DNA from: Gammaproteobacteria bacterium
Lineage (GTDB): Bacteria > Pseudomonadota > Gammaproteobacteria > GRL18
Direction: 5' to 3'
Length of the DNA: 64,000 bases
NCBI GenBank assembly: GCA_016744395.1
Contig: JADGEK010000007.1
Coordinates: 1-64,000, forward strand
A model generated the notes under the pieces. That model made no database searches. It had not been told where the DNA came from and saw only the letters and a list, made by a program, of their open reading frames with translations. Shown piece by piece: positions 24,019 to 33,171 of the stretch (the stretch's first letter is position 1; the number at the start of each line of letters is the position of its first letter). The position numbers and the translations under genes are program-made.

Positions 24019-25062
24019 ATGAGAGCTTCACAATTATTTGTTGTTTTAGATCAAGAGTTTAAAGGTGCACAAACGGGACATCATACCCCTGTTATGATTT
24101 GGGGACCACCAGGTATTGGAAAATCCCAACTGGTCAGCCAGGTGGCTGAAAAACATGGACGTACTTTGATTGATATTCGTCTTTCTCAAATGGAACCCAG
24201 TGATTTACGTGGAATCCCATTTAAAGATGGAGACAAAGTGGAGTGGGCTATACCTTCTATGTTGCCAGATGCGGAGAAACATGGCAGTGAAGGGATTTTA
24301 TTCTTAGATGAAATTACTTCAGCTCCTCCAAGCGTCTCAGCAGCAGCTTATCAGTTAATTCTGGATCGACGTCTCGGGGATTATAAAATACCTGATGGCT
24401 GGGCTATTTTTGCGGCAGGAAATCGTCAGGGTGATCGCGGTGTGACTTATAGTATGCCTGCTCCATTGGCAAATCGTTTTTCCCACTATGAAATTGACAT
24501 TAATCTGGATGACTGGGTTGCCTGGGCTTATCAAACTGGAATTGATGAAAGAATTATTGCCTTTTTACGATTCCGTCCTGATTTATTGTTTGATTTTGAC
24601 CCAGCACATAATCCAGTGGCTTTTCCATCGCCAAGAACCTGGGAATTTGTTCATAGAGCTTTACAGAAGTTCATGGATCATCCAGAGTTATTTGTTGGTG
24701 CTTTGCAGTCCTGTGTCGGCCCCGCAGCAGGTATAGAGCTTAATGCGTTTATTTCTAATTTGGATCAAATGCCTGACTTAGATGCGATTATCAATGGCGA
24801 AAGTGTTCCCACACCGACGGAAATTGATTTGCAATATGCCGTGGCTTCAGCTTTAGTGGGAAGGGCGATTCGAGCAAGAGGCTCAGATGAGGCCAATAAG
24901 ACTTATACCAATATTTTAAAATATGCATCCAGCTTCCGTCAAAAAGAAATGGGCGTGATGTTGGTTTCGGATATGCATCGAGCCATTGGTGAAGATTTGT
25001 TTGAAGTGGAAGAGTTTGCCAATTGGGCAGATGCCATCGCTGATATCATGCTTTATGGATAA
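24019..25062 (+). CDS. MoxR-family AAA+ ATPase
   Basis: This is a 347-residue ATPase with Walker A GPPGIGKS at residues 29-36, Walker B ILFLDEIT near 94-101 and sensor 1 around FAAGNRQ. MoxR ATPases act as chaperones with VWA-domain partners to assemble or activate metalloenzymes. The partner gene follows with an 8-base overlap (ATGGATAA), so translation is coupled. A DsrS-like gene comes next, which suggests a role in maturing sulfur-oxidation components. That is inference. Confidence 0.93.
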   Translation: MRASQLFVVLDQEFKGAQTGHHTPVMIWGPPGIGKSQLVSQVAEKHGRTLIDIRLSQMEPSDLRGIPFKDGDKVEWAIPSMLPDAEKHGSEGILFLDEITSAPPSVSAAAYQLILDRRLGDYKIPDGWAIFAAGNRQGDRGVTYSMPAPLANRFSHYEIDINLDDWVAWAYQTGIDERIIAFLRFRPDLLFDFDPAHNPVAFPSPRTWEFVHRALQKFMDHPELFVGALQSCVGPAAGIELNAFISNLDQMPDLDAIINGESVPTPTEIDLQYAVASALVGRAIRARGSDEANKTYTNILKYASSFRQKEMGVMLVSDMHRAIGEDLFEVEEFANWADAIADIMLYG

Positions 25063-26338
25063 CTCTGGTTTTAGCACAGAAGTTGAAACCAAACTCGGTG
25101 CGGCGCGAACTCGACTGATTTTAGATAAACCTTTTTTGGGGGCACTGGTGCTTCGTTTACCCATTGTTGAGGCTGATCCATCCTGGTGTAAAACGACCGA
25201 TACAGACATGAAAAAACTGTATGTGAATCCAGAATACATTGAACAACTGACGGTTGAAGAAACTCAATTTGTGCTGGCACATGAAGCTTTGCATTGCGCT
25301 TTGTCTCATTTTGCACGTCGTCAGCACCGAGTGAAACTACGTTGGGATATGGCCTGTGATTTTGCCATTAACCCCATTCTTATCGAAGATGGTTTAAAGC
25401 CACCACCTCATATTTTGTATATTCGTGAATACAATGGTATGACGGCTGAAGAAATTTACCCCACTCTCAAAGACAATGAAAATGATGCTGACAGTGAATT
25501 GGGGCAAAATAATTCAGAAGGGGAAAATGAGCAAGGAGAGCAGACTGATCAGGGAGATGCCAAAGACACTCAAAGCCAAAAACTTAATAATGAAGAACAA
25601 AATGAAGGTGAGCGTGGCAAAGGTCAGACAGGTGAAGGTAAAGAGTCTGAACAAGGTTCGGGTGAAAGCACTCAGAAAGAACCACCTCCAACGCCTAATA
25701 ATGATGAGATTCAAAACCTCAGTGCGCAATGGCAACAACGTTTAGCAGGTGCTGCACAGCAAGCATTACAAGCGGGCAAACTCAGTCAGTCTATGGCTCG
25801 TCTGGTGGATCATTTGCTTCAACCCCAGCTTCCATGGCGTATGTTATTAGCCCGTTATATGAGTGCCACAGCAAGAGAAGATTACAGTTATACCCGTCCT
25901 TCCAGTCGCCGTGGTGAACCTGCAATCTATCCACGATTACGTAGCCATATGGTCAATATCGTAGTGGCTCTGGATATCAGTGGCTCAATAGCAACCAAAG
26001 AAATTCGTGAATTTCTTTCTGAAGTGGACCAAATTAAGGCACAGGTTCGCGCCCGTATTGCCCTTCATGCCTGCGATACAGAAGTCACCGATGAAGGGCC
26101 ATGGGAGTTTGAACCCTGGGATGAACTGAAGCTGCCGATTAAATTCAAAGGGGGTGGTGGGACCCGATTTACTCCCGTTTTTGATTGGGTTGAAAAACAG
26201 GAGATGTGTCCCGATCTATTAGTTTACTTTACGGATGCTGAAGGCGAATTTCCAGAACAAATGCCTATGTATCCAGTCATTTGGCTGGTCAAAGGCAAAG
26301 CACCTGTTCCCTGGGGACAACGGATCCAATTGAATTAA
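25055..26338 (+). CDS. VWA-like protein with HExxH N-terminal domain (DUF2201 type)
   Basis: This is a 427-residue partner of the MoxR ATPase. The N-terminal domain has a metallopeptidase-like HEALH at residues 76-80. A long acidic, glutamine- and glycine-rich linker (about 140-225) follows. The C-terminal VWA-like domain has a metal-ion site DISGS near 306-310 with GGGGTRF and FTDAEG further on. I chose the ATG at 25055, which overlaps the MoxR stop. An upstream in-frame start at 24986 lies inside the MoxR gene. Whether HEALH is proteolytic is unknown. Confidence 0.9.
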   Translation: MDNSGFSTEVETKLGAARTRLILDKPFLGALVLRLPIVEADPSWCKTTDTDMKKLYVNPEYIEQLTVEETQFVLAHEALHCALSHFARRQHRVKLRWDMACDFAINPILIEDGLKPPPHILYIREYNGMTAEEIYPTLKDNENDADSELGQNNSEGENEQGEQTDQGDAKDTQSQKLNNEEQNEGERGKGQTGEGKESEQGSGESTQKEPPPTPNNDEIQNLSAQWQQRLAGAAQQALQAGKLSQSMARLVDHLLQPQLPWRMLLARYMSATAREDYSYTRPSSRRGEPAIYPRLRSHMVNIVVALDISGSIATKEIREFLSEVDQIKAQVRARIALHACDTEVTDEGPWEFEPWDELKLPIKFKGGGGTRFTPVFDWVEKQEMCPDLLVYFTDAEGEFPEQMPMYPVIWLVKGKAPVPWGQRIQLN

Positions 26339-26353
26339 ATTGGTCACTTTTGC

Positions 26354-26377
26354 AAATGAGCTTTTGTTCGCTCATTT
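26354..26377 (+). terminator. Weak terminator-like hairpin after the VWA gene
   Basis: AAATGAGC / GCTCATTT with an 8-base loop, its 3' arm running into TTTTTG, 15 bases after the VWA gene stop. It may reduce read-through into the DsrS-like gene. Confidence 0.5.
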
Positions 26378-26417
26378 TTGTAAACTCTTTACATATAAAT
26401 CATGAATAGTAGAAAGA

Positions 26418-27590
26418 ATGCCCTTATCTAACGAAGACAGTTTGAGGTTGAATGTTTTACTGGCACAAAAAGTCAGCGCCATTCGAATTGATGAAGGAAA
26501 ACTGATTGTTTATGCCTTAACTCAAAAAGGTGAGGCAAAGATTCAACTTAATCCAACCTCCAGAAATGATAAATACGTCAAAGAAGTCAAAGATTTTCTA
26601 TCGACTAAAGCATTAGGTGCACCAGGTGGATTTCCAATGTTTATTTCCAGTTGGAATCGAATGGGGGATGTTCGACACAGCAGTTTGGATAAACTTTTGC
26701 TCTTAGGTGAAGAAGAAGCGGTTGCTGCGGTGGTGAATAATAAAAATATTACTGCTGATATCGCAAAAAGTGCCTGGTGGGCGGTTCAGTCTGCAGAAAA
26801 TGCTCGTAGCATGCTGGCCAATGAAGTGGTTGCTCAATCTGAAATAGGGGCTGAGTTGGCCAATTTCCTGATTGAATTTTTACCCTTTGAAGAAGAACCT
26901 CTGAATATGCTCATCAGTGCTCGACTGGTTTTGCAGGAAGGGTTAATTTCTGACGAAGAAGTGTTGAAATTATGGAAAAAGGGCAAGTCAAAAAACACAC
27001 TCTATGTGAGTTTCTTGGACATTCGAGCAGACCAGCTTCCTGAACCCGCTGAAGAACATAGCCAATATCATGAGATATGTGCCAAACTGTCTGAATTAGT
27101 TGAGTCTGAGAATCCCTATGCTGTGGCCTTATGTAAATTGTTCAGTGCCCAGGGGCAAACTTTTTTAAAGACAGCAGAAGCCTCCTTTAAACGCCCTCCA
27201 AATTACGATGTGGTCGGTGCTTTAATTGAAAGCATAAGAAAATACGTTTTTGTTGTTCAGCCTGAAGCGGGTCAAACTCTGCAGCAATATGAGCTTGGTT
27301 TGAACCTTCAGGGTGAACCACAAACTCAAATTGAAGAAATTGCTTTATTGGTAAAAACTTTTTTTACTGAAGAAAATGATATTGATTGCAGTGATAAACT
27401 TCAGGAAATCAAAGCAGCTGTTCCTGAACTTAGCTCTGAATTACAAGCGCTCCTTTTTTTGAGCAGAACACCACAAACCGTATTAGCACCCTCAATTGCT
27501 ACCAGTACAGCAGTTGGCAGTCTGATGAGAAAAAAATTAAAGCCAGTATTGGATCCTATTTTAATGAATTTAAGACTCTTACAAGGCTAG
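26418..27590 (+). CDS. dsrS: DsrS-like protein
   Basis: This is a 390-residue soluble protein with no membrane segment and no catalytic motif I recognise. The start (SNEDSLRLNVLLAQKVSAI, IRIDEGKLIVYALT) and the GAPGGFPMF and WRNMG-like (SSWNRMGDVRHSSLDKLLLLG) region fit my recollection of DsrS, the last gene of the Allochromatium dsr operon, a cytoplasmic protein of unclear function that influences dsr expression. Here it lies 7.7 kb from dsrP and directly after a MoxR/VWA pair. The name is from pattern memory, not a search. Confidence 0.65.
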   Translation: MPLSNEDSLRLNVLLAQKVSAIRIDEGKLIVYALTQKGEAKIQLNPTSRNDKYVKEVKDFLSTKALGAPGGFPMFISSWNRMGDVRHSSLDKLLLLGEEEAVAAVVNNKNITADIAKSAWWAVQSAENARSMLANEVVAQSEIGAELANFLIEFLPFEEEPLNMLISARLVLQEGLISDEEVLKLWKKGKSKNTLYVSFLDIRADQLPEPAEEHSQYHEICAKLSELVESENPYAVALCKLFSAQGQTFLKTAEASFKRPPNYDVVGALIESIRKYVFVVQPEAGQTLQQYELGLNLQGEPQTQIEEIALLVKTFFTEENDIDCSDKLQEIKAAVPELSSELQALLFLSRTPQTVLAPSIATSTAVGSLMRKKLKPVLDPILMNLRLLQG

Positions 27591-27729
27591 ACTCCGTTAT
27601 TTAACCTTAAGATTTGAATGAATACCCCAATGGTGTAGTGGCAATGAAGTGCATGAGCGGTTAATATGCTTGTGCATAATATTAGTCTTTAGTAATTATG
27701 TGTAAGTATAAAAGAAATAAGGTAAATAT

Positions 27730-27984
27730 ATGGCTCATGTAATGATGTATTACACAAATACGTGTCCTTTTTGCAATAATGCAGAAAAGCTTTTAGCTTC
27801 TAAAGGTGTTGAAATTGAAAAAATCAATACAGAGCAAGAGCCTGAAAAGTTTGCAAAAATAGTGGCACAAATTGGTAGTAGCAGCGTGCCTCAAATTTTT
27901 ATTGATGGCCAACACATTGGAGGCTTTGATGATTTGTCTGAGCTGGATATGGATGATGAGCTGGAGCCAATGCTCGGCTTGTAG
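27730..27984 (+). CDS. grxC: Glutaredoxin (CPFC type)
   Basis: This is an 84-residue dithiol glutaredoxin with the active site NTCPFCNNAEKLL and the glutathione-binding TVP-like SSVPQIFIDG and HIGGFDDL. It is a full-length GrxC-type protein. It may support thiol chemistry of the sulfur pathway or general redox balance. A second glutaredoxin is at 57863. Confidence 0.93.
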   Translation: MAHVMMYYTNTCPFCNNAEKLLASKGVEIEKINTEQEPEKFAKIVAQIGSSSVPQIFIDGQHIGGFDDLSELDMDDELEPMLGL

Positions 27985-28095
27985 TTTTTTGAACGTATAT
28001 TTTAGAGTGTATAGAGAAACATTTTAATCAATAGTGTTTTATTAATGAATAAGCACAGGATCAGTTAGATCGAGTGCTTTACGAGGTAGAGACTA

Positions 28096-29538
28096 GTGGA
28101 TTTTTTCCCAATCTTCATGGATATAAAAGATCGCCAATGTTTGGTGATTGGTGGTGGTAAAGTTGCAGCTCGAAAAATTGCTTTGCTTTTAAAAGCCAGA
28201 GCCCAAGTTCAAGTTGTAGCGCCTGAGCTCTGCCGGGAAGTGTCTGATATGGCCCAATCTGGAGAGATTAAATTCATTAAACGCAGCTTTGAAGACCTTG
28301 ATATATGTGATTCCAATGTCTGCGATAGTGTTCTGGTCATAGCGGCAACGAATGATCAAGCGACTAATCAAAAAATATCAGAACTGGCAAAAGCACGTTC
28401 AATGCCTGTTAATGTAGTCGATCAGCCTCATCTTTGTAGCTTTATAATGCCTTCAATTGTTGATCGTTCACCCATTCAGATCGCCATTTCTACTGGTGGC
28501 AGCTCACCTGTTTTGGCTCGATTATTAAGGACCCGCCTGGAAAGTTATATACCTGCCGCTTATGGCCGACTGGCGCAGCTAGTTGATGGTTTTCGCAGTA
28601 AAGTCATTGATAAATTTCCTAAAAGTGAACAACGCAGACATTTTTGGGAGGTGGTACTTGAAGGTCGAGTGACTGAGCTATTATTTCAAGGAAACGAGCG
28701 GGGTGCTAAACATGCCTTACAACAGGCTATAGACGCGGATTTTGCAGAAGAATCTGGTGAAGTATATCTTGTTGGTGCTGGCCCAGGGGACCCTGATTTG
28801 CTGACCTTCAGAGCACTTAGACTGATGCAAAGAGCGGATGTCGTTGTTTATGATCGTCTGGTTTCTCAGGGAATTCTTGATTTGGTCCGTCGTGATGCAG
28901 AATTGGTCTATGTCGGCAAAGAGCGAAATAATCATTCTGTCCCACAAGAAAGTATCAATCAATTACTGGTCCGTTATGCGAAAGAAGGTAAGCGAGTTTT
29001 ACGTCTTAAAGGTGGCGATCCCTTTATCTTTGGTCGTGGCGGTGAAGAAATTGAAACACTGAAAGAAAATAACGTGATTTTTCAAGTGGTGCCAGGAATT
29101 ACTGCAGCAGCAGGGTGTTCCAGCTATGGTGGTATTCCACTGACACATCGTGATTATGCACAGTCCTGCGTCTTTGTTACTGGCCACTTAAAAGATGGCA
29201 CTGTTAACCTGAACTGGACAGCTCTGGCACATCAAAATCAGACTATCGTGTTCTATATGGGGCTTCAGGCTGTCAAAGTGATACACAAGGAATTAGTGGC
29301 TAATGGCTTGGATGATGATACTCCAGCAGCCTTGGTTGAACAGGGAACAACAGAAAATCAACGAGTCCATATTGGTACTTTATCTACCTTAGCTGAAATT
29401 GTTGAACGTGAACAAGTTAAAGCACCCACTTTGATTATTGTCGGTAATGTGGTGACTCTGCATGATAAGTTGAATTGGTTTAACCCAATTAGTGAAAGAA
29501 CCACATCATTTCAAAGCGCTAGAGGGCGTCGGGACTAA
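28096..29538 (+). CDS. cysG: CysG, siroheme synthase
   Basis: This is a 480-residue trifunctional enzyme. The N-terminal precorrin-2 dehydrogenase/ferrochelatase domain has VIGGGKVAARK near residue 17. The C-terminal uroporphyrinogen III methyltransferase domain has VYLVGAGPGDPDLLTFRA and LRLKGGDPFIFGRGGEE. It makes siroheme from uroporphyrinogen III, which DsrN then amidates for DsrAB. The start is GTG at 28096 after ACGAGGTAGAG, giving an N-terminus (DFFPIFMDIKDR) that matches known CysG proteins. No assimilatory sulfite reductase gene is nearby, consistent with a dsr role. Confidence 0.96.
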   Translation: MDFFPIFMDIKDRQCLVIGGGKVAARKIALLLKARAQVQVVAPELCREVSDMAQSGEIKFIKRSFEDLDICDSNVCDSVLVIAATNDQATNQKISELAKARSMPVNVVDQPHLCSFIMPSIVDRSPIQIAISTGGSSPVLARLLRTRLESYIPAAYGRLAQLVDGFRSKVIDKFPKSEQRRHFWEVVLEGRVTELLFQGNERGAKHALQQAIDADFAEESGEVYLVGAGPGDPDLLTFRALRLMQRADVVVYDRLVSQGILDLVRRDAELVYVGKERNNHSVPQESINQLLVRYAKEGKRVLRLKGGDPFIFGRGGEEIETLKENNVIFQVVPGITAAAGCSSYGGIPLTHRDYAQSCVFVTGHLKDGTVNLNWTALAHQNQTIVFYMGLQAVKVIHKELVANGLDDDTPAALVEQGTTENQRVHIGTLSTLAEIVEREQVKAPTLIIVGNVVTLHDKLNWFNPISERTTSFQSARGRRD

Positions 29539-29553
29539 GAATAGAGTGGATGA

Positions 29554-29652
29554 TTAAAAAAAGACACTGACCGCATGATATAAAGAAATAACAACACCCA
29601 TAAATGCAATGCCGATAGTGCTTAGAAATAGATGTATTTCTTTTAAATGCAT
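29554..29652 (-). CDS. Possible 32-residue single-span membrane protein
   Basis: The minus strand reads MHLKEIHLFLSTIGIAF, then a hydrophobic GVVISLYHAVSVFF end, which is one membrane helix covering most of the peptide. AAGG stands 8 bases before the ATG. It occupies the otherwise empty gap after cysG. Composition and start signal look real, but the length is too short to be certain, and no family is recognised. Confidence 0.4.
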   Translation of the reverse strand: MHLKEIHLFLSTIGIAFMGVVISLYHAVSVFF

Positions 29653-29841
29653 GTTATTAGCCTTTTTATGAATGCTCTGAATAGTTTGTGTTTTGTTGAT
29701 ATTCTAAAAGAATTGTAAATGAGTGTGTTTAATTAATATGCAGGATTAATCTGATACTTTTGTAAGAAAGCATAGAAATATTGTAGAACCATTACGAATA
29801 TTAATGAATTGTTTTTAGGTAATAATAAATAGGATAATACT

Positions 29842-30111
29842 ATGGATTTTGACTCTCTATCCAAAGAGCAACAGGTTATGGTTGCGATGCGTAAGACTTT
29901 GGCTAATATTATTAAAGATACTACGCCTGAGCCAGGGATGATTCATCCCCTTTCAAAGGATACAGTGGAAGATATTAAGGCATGTTTTGCTTTGATTGCA
30001 GCGAGAGAAAGAGATTTGATGACTGAGATGGGCATAGAAAATAATGCACGTCCTCATTTTACAGATGAGACAAAATCAGCACAGGTAGTTGAATTTCATA
30101 AGCCTAAATAG
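29842..30111 (+). CDS. Small protein of unknown function, 89 residues
   Basis: This is a soluble helical protein (MDFDSLSKEQQVMVAMRKTL start, LIAARERDLMTEMG in the middle), with one cysteine and no membrane segment. AGGATAATACT precedes the ATG. It converges with the gene at 30196, and a 9-pair stem (30126-30134 / 30151-30159) lies between them. No family recognised. Confidence 0.7.
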   Translation: MDFDSLSKEQQVMVAMRKTLANIIKDTTPEPGMIHPLSKDTVEDIKACFALIAARERDLMTEMGIENNARPHFTDETKSAQVVEFHKPK

Positions 30112-30125
30112 CCTGTAATAGACAT

Positions 30126-30159
30126 CAATGAGTTACCGCTTTACTCTTGGAACTCATTG
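30126..30159. terminator. Hairpin between convergent genes
   Basis: CAATGAGTT and AACTCATTG form a perfect 9-pair stem with a 16-base loop. No T tract follows, so this is only a possible terminator for the two convergent small genes. Confidence 0.4.
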
Positions 30160-30195
30160 CTTCTGGCCGTCATCTCAGGCTAAACTCTTCTCTTA

Positions 30196-30708
30196 TTAAC
30201 GTTTTTGCTTGCGTTTTCTCTCGGGTAATTTGAAATTCATAATGGTTTTTACAATTTCATTATAAGGAATTGAATTGAGTTCTTTATACTGAGTCACAGC
30301 GTCATTAATGGTTGCATAGACATTTTCAATGGGTGCTTGCTGTTGTGATTGCTCACCAAATTTTGCATCATCATTTAAAATATCGGTTTGAGTGACATTT
30401 TGATCTCCAAGCAGTTGTTGCAAGCCGAATAATCCACCCGCCTGAACTTTTATTTCCTTGGCATGAGGCAAGGGGCCATCAATTTGAGTGACTTGAAGTG
30501 AAAAACGTGAGTTTGAACGTAAATATTCGAGTAATCTGAAACATTGTTGCTGAGCGGTTGCAGAGTCACAGGCATAGGCTTCTCGTTCAGCGAGAAAGAG
30601 TTTTTTTGCCTGTTCACAATTTCCATAACGCAGTAGTAATAATTTCTCGAAATAACACCGGGTGGGATTCATTTCTTTGTATACTGAGCGGTATTTATCT
30701 TCGTCCAT
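30196..30708 (-). CDS. Protein of unknown function, 170 residues
   Basis: This is a soluble protein starting MDEDKYRSVYKEMNPTRC, with four cysteines in its first 60 residues (including YGNCEQAKK and AYACDSATAQQQC), a glutamine-rich middle and a very basic end (LPERKRKQKR). It has no signal peptide. It is 75 bases downstream of the next small gene on the same strand. No family recognised. The basic tail could bind nucleic acid. Confidence 0.7.
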   Translation of the reverse strand: MDEDKYRSVYKEMNPTRCYFEKLLLLRYGNCEQAKKLFLAEREAYACDSATAQQQCFRLLEYLRSNSRFSLQVTQIDGPLPHAKEIKVQAGGLFGLQQLLGDQNVTQTDILNDDAKFGEQSQQQAPIENVYATINDAVTQYKELNSIPYNEIVKTIMNFKLPERKRKQKR

Positions 30709-30783
30709 TATTTATCCTGGTATAACTAATACTATTCATTGAAAGTGATAAATTTGTCTAAAAGTACCTTCTAAAATAATGGA

Positions 30784-31026
30784 TTATTTTTCCCACTCTT
30801 TCATTATTGGTTTTTCACGAAACTCTGACAGCTTTTCTTCAGCATCAAGAGGATTATCGGCAAATATGACTTTAATGGTATCGAGAGGATCATTGGCTGG
30901 ATCTTGGCGTTGATCTCTGGCAAAACTACGTGCTTCTTTATAATTTTCAAAGTCTCCAAGGAGATCCATTGGTTTAACCAAATTTGCAACAGTAGGAGAT
31001 ATTTTGTAAACGAAATAGGCAGCCAT
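30784..31026 (-). CDS. Small protein of unknown function, 80 residues
   Basis: The protein starts MAAYFVYKISPTVANLVKPM and continues with charged helical sequence (YKEARSFARDQRQ, PLDAEEKLSEF). A GGAAAC stretch precedes the start on the minus strand. It probably forms an operon with the 170-residue gene downstream. The pattern is that of a compact cytoplasmic protein. Function unknown. Confidence 0.72.
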   Translation of the reverse strand: MAAYFVYKISPTVANLVKPMDLLGDFENYKEARSFARDQRQDPANDPLDTIKVIFADNPLDAEEKLSEFREKPIMKEWEK

Positions 31027-31302
31027 GGCTAAAGTTTCCTGCTAAATTATTATAGAGATGAAATCAGTTATTTTAGCATATAATTGATTATTCATGGTTA
31101 AAACAAGAGTTAAACAAAAGAAAAAGTAGTTAAAAAATAATGTGAATGTACTGATATTATAGAATAAGACTGCTTTCGGAATTTGAGGAGGAAAGAAATA
31201 TTATTTATCAGCAATTCACAGATGGTTAAATAACCTAAGAAGGTCCTATTACACTATAACCAAGTAAAATAGTCAAGTATTATAATTATTGTGAGGTGTT
31301 AA

Positions 31303-32034
31303 ATGCCAAAATTTGTTGGTTTCACTAAAGAAGGCATCGATTTTTTAGAAAAAGTTAAAAATAATAATAATAAACAGTGGTTTGATACACACTATGATTG
31401 TTATCAAAAAGAGATTCTGGAAATTTCAAGAGATCTTGTTGAAGACTTGGGTGAACAATTACAGCAAATTGCCCCAGCTATCAATGTCGTTCCCAAAGTA
31501 AATGGCAGCATTTATCGGTTTGCACGGGACGCCCGGTTCAGTAAGGATAAAACGCCCTATAAAACGCACATTTCTTACTTGTTTTGGCAAGGTGCTTTAA
31601 AGCGGACTCGTTGCCCAGGATTTTATTTGGCGATTCGTCCAGAGTATATCCAGATTGGAGTCGGCATTAATCATTTCACCCCCGAGTACCTTGAGGCCTG
31701 GAGGCGGCAGTGTGCCCATCCTGGCAGTGAAAAAAAAATTCGAAAAATCATTGATACGTTAAAAAAATCAGGAGTAATGTTTCATGGTGAGCAATTAAAG
31801 CGTCTGCCAAAAGCATTTTCTAATGCTAACCATCCCAAGGAGTATTTAAATCAGGACTTAATTCGCTACAAAGGCTTTAAATGCTGGTATCAGCTGCCGT
31901 TACCAGAAGAAGTGTACTCCGCTGATTTTGTAAATTATTGTTATGAGTACTATCAAAAGCTATTACCATTATTTCACTGGATGGTTGACATATTGGGGCA
32001 TTTTTCTGTTGAAACAGATTTTTCAGATCAATAA
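31303..32034 (+). CDS. DUF2461 family protein
   Basis: This is a 243-residue protein of the TIGR02453/DUF2461 family, recognised by FLEKVKNNNNKQWFDTHYD near the start, YRFARDARFSKDKTPYKTH (about residues 68-86) and a GFYLAIRP-type strand. The family is widespread and of unknown biochemical function. The start has GTGAGGTGTTAA upstream. It appears to be a single-gene transcript. Confidence 0.9.
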   Translation: MPKFVGFTKEGIDFLEKVKNNNNKQWFDTHYDCYQKEILEISRDLVEDLGEQLQQIAPAINVVPKVNGSIYRFARDARFSKDKTPYKTHISYLFWQGALKRTRCPGFYLAIRPEYIQIGVGINHFTPEYLEAWRRQCAHPGSEKKIRKIIDTLKKSGVMFHGEQLKRLPKAFSNANHPKEYLNQDLIRYKGFKCWYQLPLPEEVYSADFVNYCYEYYQKLLPLFHWMVDILGHFSVETDFSDQ

Positions 32035-32299
32035 TTATATTGGCTATTATCAGTGGAGAAAAATGGTTATAATATACAGTCTTTCGGATATTCATCACAG
32101 AATGAAAAAAATTATTGTATTTCACTGTTCAATTTTCGATACTGAGTTATCATTACAATACAAGATAGCATTTTGGCTTTATATGAGCTTGACGAATGTA
32201 AAAAATAGACCAACATTTTTGCATCGGCTGATTTTTGTAAGAATCTTTAGATAGGGCGTTGGTCAGTAGTACCCGGAATATGACCAATGGACATTATTA

Positions 32300-33058
32300 A
32301 TGGGCAACTTAAAAACAATCCTAAATCCAACTTCTTTTTTTCTAATTGTGGCCACTCTACTTTTATCTGCAAAAGTAATTGCTTCTGATGAGATGAATCA
32401 GTATGGTTTAGGGGCTGATGGTCTTAGTTTGCCTATTGGACAGAGTTCATCTGATAGTCACCTTTTTGACAAAGGCCCTTTAGCAATACGTCCTCTAGAA
32501 AGAGCCCCAAGTAATCAATTTGCAAAAGACTTTGAGATAGATTATCAGAAATATGCACTAGAGCGTGCTCCTGCCAAAAATAATTTTGAACCTTTACTTA
32601 AATTGAATGTTGAGTATCTGGATAATACGGCCAGTTTTAGTTCGCCTCATTATGCGGTGAATTCTGGCTTGAACAAGCAGTTGAATAACACCAGCAATGA
32701 ATATCAAACTCGTATGGGATATCGATTCAAACATGTGACTCCAGAAGCTTCATTCAATTATAGCCCTGATTCCTATGGTTTTGGTGAATACTATAATTAT
32801 GGATTGGGTGTCGCCGTACCTGTAAAAGATGTTTTTTCCCTGGAAACTCGTTATGGTTGGAATAAATTTGATAAAAGTGCTGATCAAGGTGGAATCAATG
32901 ACTACCAGGACTGGAGTGTTGGTGTTTCCACTGTCTATAAAGGCATGAAATTAAAAGTGGATTATATTGATATGAATGCCAGTGAAAAATCACAGGAATG
33001 TGGAAAGCTTTTTCCCTGTGAAGGTAAAACCGTTTTTAGCATTATAAAAAATTTCTGA
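32300..33058 (+). CDS. TorF-like outer membrane porin family protein
   Basis: This is a 252-residue exported protein. It has a signal peptide (about residues 1-28, ending VIASDEM), a linker, and alternating beta-strand sequence with aromatic ends (YRFKHVTPEASFNYSP, SLETRYGWNKF, WSVGVSTVYKG). The final KTVFSIIKNF ends in phenylalanine as in outer membrane barrels. The C-terminal pattern with two cysteines (SQECGKLFPCEG) matches TorF-type putative porins. Substrate unknown. Confidence 0.75.
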   Translation: MGNLKTILNPTSFFLIVATLLLSAKVIASDEMNQYGLGADGLSLPIGQSSSDSHLFDKGPLAIRPLERAPSNQFAKDFEIDYQKYALERAPAKNNFEPLLKLNVEYLDNTASFSSPHYAVNSGLNKQLNNTSNEYQTRMGYRFKHVTPEASFNYSPDSYGFGEYYNYGLGVAVPVKDVFSLETRYGWNKFDKSADQGGINDYQDWSVGVSTVYKGMKLKVDYIDMNASEKSQECGKLFPCEGKTVFSIIKNF

Positions 33059-33171
33059 GTAATAATTTATCCAAAATATCCTCCTTCAAATGCATTTTTT
33101 AGTCTTATATCTTTTGCTATTAATTCAGAATTTAACAATTTTGCAAGTACCTCTTTATTAAAAATTATTGA

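Noticed and set aside
27600..27720. Possible tRNA-like sequence between dsrS and grxC
   Set aside because: Some stem-like words but no cloverleaf with a T-loop, so no RNA gene is called.
31943..32254. 103-codon plus-strand frame after the DUF2461 gene
   Set aside because: Mostly overlaps the DUF2461 gene in another frame, with no start signal.
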